The notes under the pieces: model-generated
Told to the model about the DNA's origin: nothing
Database searches by the model: none
Seen by the model: the letters and a program-made list of their open reading frames with translations, nothing else
Made by a program: the position numbers and the translations under genes
In this document: positions 29,789 through 35,702 of the stretch, piece after piece
How positions within the stretch are numbered: position 1 is the stretch's first letter
Layout of the letters: each line of letters opens with the position of its first letter
NCBI GenBank assembly: GCA_964389025.1
Contig: CAYMCQ010000038.1
Span: forward strand, 1-35,702
Direction of reading: 5' to 3'
DNA length: 35,702 nucleotides
DNA from: CAYMCQ01 sp964389025
GTDB lineage: Bacteria; Verrucomicrobiota; Verrucomicrobiia; Limisphaerales; CAYMCQ01

Positions 29789-32700
29789 ATGTCCAGACTC
29801 ACAAATAAAAATGGGAACGGCGTGCGGCACAACGGTCCGACGAAGTATGACGCGCACCACAACGTGCTTTCGAAAACCTACGGCGCGCTGGCGGATTTGC
29901 GCCGCGAGCTTTCCGATTCGAAGGCCGCCGTCGCCGAGCGCACCGAGCTTTTGAACAACTTCGCTTCTTGCGCGGATTCGCAGCGCGCGTGGCTGTTGCT
30001 CGAAGATTATTTCGAGAAACTTTCCCTCTCGCGAAAAGATTTTCCCGGCAACGACTGGTGGCCGCGCCTGCTCAACGCGCGAGGGAAAAATCGCCTTCAA
30101 GAAGTCGCGTTCCTTTTCCTTCGCGCAAAGCGTCCGCTGCCGACCGAGCTTCAGACGCACGCGAACATCGTGAATTTTGCCGCCGTGCAGGAAGCCGAGC
30201 AGGAGCAGATTCTTGTTTCCGAGCTTGAGAACTGGCTGTTCCCGCCCAAGCCCGCGCATCTCGATTCGCCGCGCGCGTCGCTGCGCGTGCTCTGCGAGCC
30301 GTGGCCGGACGAAGACCATCCGCAGATCAATCGCCTTGCCGTCCAGTTTTATCTTTTCCGCGCGCGCACGGGTGAAAAACTGAAAACGCTCCGCGAAATC
30401 GTCGAATTGGTGACGCGCGCGACCCATGAGCAGGAGCTTTTTCCGCCGGCGGACTGGGATTTCATCCAATGGCTTTCGGAGACCCACTCCACGCACCGCG
30501 ACAATGACGACACGCTGATTTTGTCTTCGCTCGAACTGCTCCACTGGCTGTCGCGCTGGGGACAGACGTCGCGCCTCGAACTGATCCGCGAGAGCGCCGA
30601 AGCGTCGGTGCGCGACGGCGTGAACCCGCACTCAACGCTCCACGCGCCTACGAGCCTGCTTCATTTTGACGGACAGGTCTCCGAACTCATTCCGCACCTC
30701 GACAAAAACGGCGGCGAACTTTCCTTCACGCAACAACTCAAGCTGCCCGACGGCAAAACGCGTCCGGTGCAGGACGTGAAATTCTTTTCCGGCCGCCCGA
30801 CGCTCGCGCTCGTCGAGAATGTTTTCTACGTCCTTCGCAACGCGCCACCCGCTGCCGTCCTCGAATACTGGGCCAAGAAACCCGCGCTGCCCGTCCGCAA
30901 ACTGAGTCATCGCCTGCTGATGCAGCTTCGCAAGGCGCAGTCCGGCCACGGCGTGGATTGGGATGAACTTTGCGTCGCGCACACGGCCAAGCCGCAATTC
31001 GTTTTTGAACTGGCCGACGAGACGGTCCGCCTTCGATTGCACGCGCGCAGCGAGCGCGACCAAAGCCTGTGGACTTGGAACGGACACGAATGGCAGTTGC
31101 AGGATCAGAAAAAAAATTCTTCCGACAAACCGCAGATCCTCGACGATCCGCGGCTGGACCCCGCGATCTGCTGGCTGCGCAAACTTGATTGGTTCACGCC
31201 CGAGCCGGGACTTTGGGTCGGCGACGCGAATGAAAATTTCCTCGGCACGCTCGCGACCGCGTGGCCGGAACGCCCGAACACCGCCGATTATCTTGGGAAC
31301 CCCGCGTTTCACCGGCTTTTCTTGCATCCGCGAAAACTTCGCCCGCGCCTCGTCGTCAAGGGCAGCGGTATTGACTGGCTTTCCGTTTCAGCCGAATGGG
31401 AACAGGAGGGAATGAAATTGACCCCGGCTGATTTGCAGCGACTTGCTGCGGCGACAGGCCGCTTCGTGAAACTGCCGGACTCTGGCTGGGTTGAGCTTGA
31501 TTCCGCCGCCGTTCAAAACGCGCACGAAGCGATGGCCGACCTCGGCGTGGATGGCCTCGTGCCCGTCGCGCAAAAAATTGGACTCGAACAAGTCGCGCAT
31601 CTGGACGACGAAGGTCTGCAACGCTTCGCAGACTCGCCGCAGGCGCACGCGTTGCGCGACCGGCTCAAAGAATTCAAAGGTGTTCCAGAAACGAATTTGC
31701 CTCCGAACATTCAAGCCGAAATGCGTCCGTATCAAAAGTCCGGTTTCGATTTTCTCTGCCATCTTGCCCAAGTGCGGCTCGGCGGAGTCCTTGCCGACGA
31801 CATGGGCCTCGGCAAAACGTTGCAAACTCTTGCGTGGCTCGCGTGGCTCAAGCAAAACCGCATCACGAAACACACCAAGCCGTCGCTGGTGATCTGTCCG
31901 GCGTCCGTGCTGCACAACTGGCGGCGCGAGGCCGAGCGTTTCACGCCGCAACTCAAAGTGCTCGTGCTTGAAAGCGGCGCTGCGCGTCACAACTTGCGGA
32001 AAAAAATTCCGCAATACGATTTGATCGTGACGAATTACGCCTTGCTCCGCCGCGACTTGGAGGCGCTGCAAAAATTTGCCTTCTGCGCGGTCATTTTGGA
32101 CGAAGCGCAGTTCATCAAAAATCCCGGCGCGCAAGTGACGCAGTCGGTCAAGCAACTCAAATCTGAGCACCGGCTCGCACTCACAGGGACGCCGTTGGAA
32201 AACCGGCTGCTGGATTTGTGGAGCATCGTGGATTTCATCCAGCCCGGTTACCTCGGCACGCAGGAACATTTCATCGAAACTTACGAGCCGAAGGTGCGAC
32301 AGGACGAAACCAATGCGCTGTCGCCCGTGCATGACGAGGAAACCGTGAGCGCGCAACGCATCGCGCGGCGGCGGCTCTCCGCCAAGCTGCGCCCGTTGAT
32401 GATCCGCCGGCTCAAGCAGCACGTCGCGAAAGATTTGCCGGATCGCATCGAGCAACGCCGGGATTGCCCGTTGAGCGACGACCAGCGCAAACTTTACCTC
32501 GCGGAGTTGCGCCGCAGTCGCGAGCAGGTTTTTCAGGCCGTCGCGGAAAAAGGGTTGAACAAAAGCAAGATGCACGTCCTCGCCGCGCTCACGCGGCTGC
32601 GGCAGATTTGCTGTCACCCGGAACTTGTCGGCAACGACTCGGCGTCCGGCAAAACGGAAACGCTTTTTGAACTCCTCGATCCGCTCGTGGCCGACGGCCA

Positions 32701-33154
32701 GAAAGTTTTGGTCTTCAGCCAGTTCGTGCAGATGCTCGACTTGCTCGACAAGGAATGTCATGCGCGCCATATCAAGACGCACGTCCTCACCGGCCAGACC
32801 AAAGACCGGCAGGAAGTCGTGAACGCATTTCAGCAGGACAAAGACCCGGCGGTTTTCCTGTTGAGCCTGCGCGCTGCCGGCACCGGCCTGAATCTCACCA
32901 CCGCGAGCTACGTGATTCTTTACGACCCGTGGTGGAATCCCGCCGTCGAAGCGCAGGCCATTGACCGTTCGCATCGCATCGGCCAGACACAGACCGTGAA
33001 CGCCTACCGCCTCATCGCGCCCGGCACCGTCGAGGAAAAAATCTGGGAGCTTCAACAAAGCAAGGCGCAAACCATCGCGGATGTGCTCGGTGAGGAAGGT
33101 TTCGCGCGCAGCCTGTCACAGACGGATTTGGAATATTTGTTTGCGGAGGATTGA
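29789..33154 (+). CDS. SNF2/Rad54-family DEAD-like ATPase, large
   Basis: A 1121-residue protein with a long N-terminal region of no recognised family (residues 1-~630, rich in WxW and helical segments such as LRRELSDSKAAVAERTELL) and a C-terminal SNF2 motor. The motor starts at LPPNIQAEMRPYQKSG (residue 637) and has DDMGLGKTLQT (Walker A, 670-680), ILDEAQFIKN (DEAQ, 771-774), LTGTPLENRLLDLWSI, KVLVFSQFVQML, SLRAAGTGLNLT and DRSHRIGQT. This is the HepA-like bacterial group, ATP-driven motors on nucleic acid; some act in transcription recycling, repair or defence. No nuclease or other domain is evident, and it stands alone here. The ATG at 29789 has no strong ribosome site. Confidence 0.93.
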   Translation: MSRLTNKNGNGVRHNGPTKYDAHHNVLSKTYGALADLRRELSDSKAAVAERTELLNNFASCADSQRAWLLLEDYFEKLSLSRKDFPGNDWWPRLLNARGKNRLQEVAFLFLRAKRPLPTELQTHANIVNFAAVQEAEQEQILVSELENWLFPPKPAHLDSPRASLRVLCEPWPDEDHPQINRLAVQFYLFRARTGEKLKTLREIVELVTRATHEQELFPPADWDFIQWLSETHSTHRDNDDTLILSSLELLHWLSRWGQTSRLELIRESAEASVRDGVNPHSTLHAPTSLLHFDGQVSELIPHLDKNGGELSFTQQLKLPDGKTRPVQDVKFFSGRPTLALVENVFYVLRNAPPAAVLEYWAKKPALPVRKLSHRLLMQLRKAQSGHGVDWDELCVAHTAKPQFVFELADETVRLRLHARSERDQSLWTWNGHEWQLQDQKKNSSDKPQILDDPRLDPAICWLRKLDWFTPEPGLWVGDANENFLGTLATAWPERPNTADYLGNPAFHRLFLHPRKLRPRLVVKGSGIDWLSVSAEWEQEGMKLTPADLQRLAAATGRFVKLPDSGWVELDSAAVQNAHEAMADLGVDGLVPVAQKIGLEQVAHLDDEGLQRFADSPQAHALRDRLKEFKGVPETNLPPNIQAEMRPYQKSGFDFLCHLAQVRLGGVLADDMGLGKTLQTLAWLAWLKQNRITKHTKPSLVICPASVLHNWRREAERFTPQLKVLVLESGAARHNLRKKIPQYDLIVTNYALLRRDLEALQKFAFCAVILDEAQFIKNPGAQVTQSVKQLKSEHRLALTGTPLENRLLDLWSIVDFIQPGYLGTQEHFIETYEPKVRQDETNALSPVHDEETVSAQRIARRRLSAKLRPLMIRRLKQHVAKDLPDRIEQRRDCPLSDDQRKLYLAELRRSREQVFQAVAEKGLNKSKMHVLAALTRLRQICCHPELVGNDSASGKTETLFELLDPLVADGQKVLVFSQFVQMLDLLDKECHARHIKTHVLTGQTKDRQEVVNAFQQDKDPAVFLLSLRAAGTGLNLTTASYVILYDPWWNPAVEAQAIDRSHRIGQTQTVNAYRLIAPGTVEEKIWELQQSKAQTIADVLGEEGFARSLSQTDLEYLFAED

Positions 33155-33187
33155 GGGTGCAACACTCTGTGCCCGCAGTCTTTGTGT

Positions 33188-33253
33188 CCACAGATTACGC
33201 AGATTTCACAGATTATTTTCTTCAATCTGCGTGCATCTGCGAAATCTGCGGAT
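33188..33253. repeat. CAGATT/AATCTGCG inverted-repeat element
   Basis: CCACAGATTACGCAGATTTC (from 33188) and the complementary AATCTGCG…CTGCGGAT arm (33224-33253) form an imperfect hairpin between two convergent genes. It belongs to the same style of short-unit palindrome as the CACGGAT element at 22202 but with a different unit. Confidence 0.7.
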
Positions 33254-33258
33254 AAAAA

Positions 33259-33412
33259 TTAGTAAACCAACACCAACACCGCCGCCTTCTCCGCATCCTT
33301 CACCACGTCATCGAACTTCCGCTCCTTCGCGTTCACCTCTTTGAGCTTCGCCGCCACGTCCGGCACGGATTCCAGGAAGCCCAGCAGATAACTGCCTTCA
33401 ACCGCTGTTTCA
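33259..33412 (-). pseudogene. Frameshifted C-terminal tail of the Sel1-protease gene
   Basis: In the frame next to that used by the upstream gene, this stretch encodes VEGSYLLGFLESVPDVAAKL… ending DAEKAAVLVLVY. That is the expected C-terminus of exported trypsin-like proteins of this phylum, which usually continue after ALPENV. Restoring one base near 33406-33411 would join it to the main frame, giving 507 residues. Confidence 0.75.
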
Positions 33413-34781
33413 CGTTCTCCGGCAGCGCGCCGCTCGTTTTCAACGCGGCCACCGCGCTCAACTTGGCCGACACCACGCCCACCACGTTGCCGCGCTCATC
33501 CACCAGCGCGCCGCCCGAATTGCCCGGCTGCACCGGCACGCTGATCTGAAAATACCTCGCGTCATCCCGCGCGCCCGACAGCGCGGCGATCTCTCCACGC
33601 GCAAACTTCGGCGCGAACCCTTGCAGGCCGACGTTCGGAAAACCGACTGTGGCAACCGTGCCGCCCAGCTTCACTCCGCGACTCGGCGCGACGGGCAACG
33701 GTGAAAATTTCCCGTCCGCTTTCAACAACGTGAGATCATTGGCCGCGTCCACCTTAACAACTTTGGCGGCGAGAAAACCCTCGCTCGTTACCAGACGAAC
33801 TTGCGAGGTGTCTTCCACGACGTGCGCGTTCGTAATGAGAAATCCATCTTCGGTGATGAAAAAACCTGTGCCGGTGACTGTGGGATTATCAAGTGAACTG
33901 GAATTACCAGACTTCGATTGATTGTGTGGTTTGAACTCGCGAGCCAGTTTTTGCCCTTCCGCAATTTGTTCCCGCGTCATCGCGTTTTCCAGATCGGCCA
34001 TGAGGGCTTTAGCAGCATGAAAGCCTTGTCCTGCTGCTAGAAGCGTCCACTTGTAGGCTTCTACATAATCCTTTGCCACACTTTCTCCAAAGAAGTAATC
34101 AACTCCAAGTGCAAATTGAGCACCGGCATCATTCTGATTGGCAGCTCGGCGACGCCATTTATTTGCTTCGGCATAATCTCTTTGAATTCCATGCCCGCGC
34201 TGATACAGATCCGACAGTGAATTCTGCGCATCGGCATCTCCCCGTTCCGCGCTTTTACTATAGATATCAAATGCCATCCGATACCACTTCGCTGATTCAT
34301 TAGGATTTTTTTCGCCTCCGATACCTTGCTCATACACACGGGCGAGCCAATTAATCGCTTCCAAATCTCCTCGTTTAGCGGCAACGCCATAAGATTCGAT
34401 CGCTTTCTTTATCCACTTAGAAGATTCTTCTCGGTCTTTTCTGAATCCACCAAACAAAGTGGTGGGCTCATCAAGCCCTTGTAGCTTTGGGTGCTTCTCT
34501 CCAAACCAATAGCCATATCCTAGCTTCGACTGTGCTTCTCGATTTCCTTGTTCACCAGCTTTTGTCCACCACTTGATTGCCTCTGCATAATCTCGTTTTA
34601 CACCGTCCCCCTTGAAATATATCTGGCCCAACTCCCACTGTGCCACCGCGTCTCCCGCATCCGCTTTTTCTTTCGTATCGGCAAAGGCTTTGCGAGCTGA
34701 TTCATCCTCTTGGGCAGGCAGTAAGAAAACAGCCACACTTAGTAGCAGTGAAGATATGAACACCAAGCAATTCTTTTTCAC
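33333..34781 (-). CDS. Exported Sel1-repeat / trypsin-like (S1C) protease, frameshifted at the C-terminus
   Basis: The open frame (482 residues) starts with a GTG and a signal peptide (KKNCLVFISSLLLSVAVFLLPAQ). About five Sel1 units follow (for example AVAQWELGQIYFKGDGVKRDYAEAIKWWTKAGEQG), spanning residues ~40-270. The protease domain then has FFITEDGFLITNAHVVE (His320), DAANDLTLLK (Asp349) and VQPGNSGGALVDERG (Ser422): the full HtrA-type triad, but no PDZ domain. The last ~30 residues, from KQRLKAVICW, are out of frame: the original ending lies in the next frame to 33259. Sel1 arrays bind protein partners, so regulated or targeted proteolysis in the periplasm is likely. The active site is intact despite the frameshift. 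Confidence 0.82.
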   Translation of the reverse strand: MKKNCLVFISSLLLSVAVFLLPAQEDESARKAFADTKEKADAGDAVAQWELGQIYFKGDGVKRDYAEAIKWWTKAGEQGNREAQSKLGYGYWFGEKHPKLQGLDEPTTLFGGFRKDREESSKWIKKAIESYGVAAKRGDLEAINWLARVYEQGIGGEKNPNESAKWYRMAFDIYSKSAERGDADAQNSLSDLYQRGHGIQRDYAEANKWRRRAANQNDAGAQFALGVDYFFGESVAKDYVEAYKWTLLAAGQGFHAAKALMADLENAMTREQIAEGQKLAREFKPHNQSKSGNSSSLDNPTVTGTGFFITEDGFLITNAHVVEDTSQVRLVTSEGFLAAKVVKVDAANDLTLLKADGKFSPLPVAPSRGVKLGGTVATVGFPNVGLQGFAPKFARGEIAALSGARDDARYFQISVPVQPGNSGGALVDERGNVVGVVSAKLSAVAALKTSGALPENVKQRLKAVICWASWNPCRTWRRSSKR

Positions 34782-34861
34782 AGGGATAGAGTTAGAGGCT
34801 TTCTTTTGTTTGGCAAGACTGGCAGTTATGAAAAGTTATGAATGCGCACTGCCCCCATCGT

Positions 34862-35491
34862 TTACGAGCGGTCGTAGTGCAAGCTGAGTTTCATTCCTTT
34901 CCATCTGAAAAGATATTTTTCCGAGTAGATGAAAATAATTTCAAAGTCGTTTTCGACGGCAGGGAGATTGGTAAATAGGTTTGCCAGATGCCGGAGCGCT
35001 AGATCGTAAGTAACGACATCGTTCGCGAGCGATGGCATGTCACAGACAAGAAGCCAATTTTGGTCAAAGCGTTGAAAATCAGACTGATTAAATCTTTCGC
35101 GTTTGGTCGTTACTGTTTTTTCAATTTTCTTTTTCCAATCGATCAAGTCCTGTCCAACATCCTTCCACGGCTGATCAATATCAAACATATCATGCAGCAG
35201 TTCTTCATTGGAGCGACGGCGGCTTCCGTCCTTAAGATTGGTGGTGATAATGCACTCTTGGGGACAGACAGTGAAATGAAGTTTCTGAGCACGGACATAC
35301 TCTTGGTCCACTGAAAATGTTGTTTCAACGCCGACGGTTTGATTATCAAGCGTGAGAACAAAATCCGGTTTTTCTGAATCTTCAACAGAGATCTGCCTAC
35401 GGGGATAAAGTCGTTTAAGCAGCGCCGCCAGATAGAAACGTTCCGCGCGCTTGCGCGCGTCGTTAGTCGAGCTTTCGAGTTTGGGTATCAT
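34862..35491 (-). CDS. Protein of unknown function, possible PD-(D/E)XK-like fold
   Basis: A 209-residue soluble protein with no signal or membrane segment. Near residue 44 it has EKPDFVLTLDNQTVGVETTF: Pro-Asp, about 11 residues, then Glu-Thr-Thr on a likely beta strand. That spacing is compatible with the catalytic half of a PD-(D/E)XK nuclease, though the usual Lys is Thr here. The rest is helical and charged. Codon use is less GC-rich than in neighbouring genes, which may hint at transfer. It follows the protease gene on the same strand with 80 bases between. No family could be named. Confidence 0.6.
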   Translation of the reverse strand: MIPKLESSTNDARKRAERFYLAALLKRLYPRRQISVEDSEKPDFVLTLDNQTVGVETTFSVDQEYVRAQKLHFTVCPQECIITTNLKDGSRRRSNEELLHDMFDIDQPWKDVGQDLIDWKKKIEKTVTTKRERFNQSDFQRFDQNWLLVCDMPSLANDVVTYDLALRHLANLFTNLPAVENDFEIIFIYSEKYLFRWKGMKLSLHYDRS

Positions 35492-35662
35492 GGCCGACGC
35501 AAGCTATCATTTTTGGAGCGAAAAACAATCAGTCCAATCAACTTGAGCCGCGCGCGACACTTCCGCCTTCGTCAGACTTTAGCTTCATCCGCCTTCATCT
35601 GATTTCGGCGCGACAGGTTGCGTTGAAAAATTCGTCCGGTGAGCCCGGCACCAATAATTGTC

Positions 35663-35702
35663 CCGCGAGGTTTTGGACTGCGCCAGTCCTCTGGCGCTTT
35701 TC
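35663..35702. repeat. TTTTGGACTG element, copy 2, cut by window edge
   Basis: CCGCGAGGTTTTGGACTG followed by GCGCCAGTCCTCTGGC matches the left arm of the element at 11041. Only the left arm is inside the window. No gene was found in 35492-35702. Confidence 0.75.

Noticed and set aside
31388..33070. A 560-codon minus-strand frame opposite the SNF2 motor.
   Set aside because: The plus strand has all SNF2 motifs; the minus frame is a codon-bias shadow.

Overview
The window looks like chromosomal DNA of a free-living Verrucomicrobiota bacterium, probably of the Pedosphaera/Limisphaerales group. This is inference from gene style: Tat-exported Gfo/Idh/MocA oxidoreductases, a GFTLIELLVVIAI-type pseudopilin, RCC1-repeat and sulfatase proteins with a C-terminal W…F(Y/F)R(L/V) module, few Shine-Dalgarno sites, moderately high GC, LpxD (a Gram-negative outer membrane) and many short palindromic dispersed repeats. 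No rRNA, tRNA, transposase, integrase or CRISPR array was seen.

Layout. 1-4620: the 5' part of a MetE-like methyltransferase (minus), a secreted RCC1-repeat protein (minus), a tRNA-dihydrouridine synthase and a YebC/TACO1 protein. 4632-13359: a CpxA/CpxR-like sensor kinase and regulator (minus), divergent from an operon-like run of a YHYH-domain protein, a fused MbnP-MbnH protein and a sulfatase, then a small EF-hand protein. A shared upstream motif (AACTTTTAC-N6-TTAACAATTT) precedes both the YHYH gene and the EF-hand gene, suggesting one periplasmic metal/copper-linked regulon controlled by the adjacent two-component system. 13505-14830: xylose isomerase interrupted by one in-frame TAA at the active-site lysine codon. 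14880-21105: TPR protein, pseudopilin, serine hydrolase, Tat-exported oxidoreductase and amidohydrolase, all on minus. 21171-25051: an exo/endonuclease/phosphatase-fold protein, then leuA preceded by a well-formed leucine attenuator (promoter, Leu-rich leader peptide, antiterminator, terminator), and a WYL regulator. 25252-26005: a RHH/ParE toxin-antitoxin pair between ~52-bp direct repeats. 26146-28332: zinc-ribbon membrane protein, secreted unknown and oxidoreductase (minus). 28475-33154: lpxD and a large SNF2 helicase. 33259-35491: a Sel1-repeat/trypsin-like protease with a C-terminal frameshift and an unknown protein that may have a nuclease-like fold.

The second theme is repeats. At least six families of short inverted-repeat elements sit between genes and inside them. 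One copy is inserted in frame in the MbnH domain, two others encode the N-terminus and signal peptide of the sulfatase, one separates the regulator from its kinase gene, and one lies between the leu attenuator and leuA.
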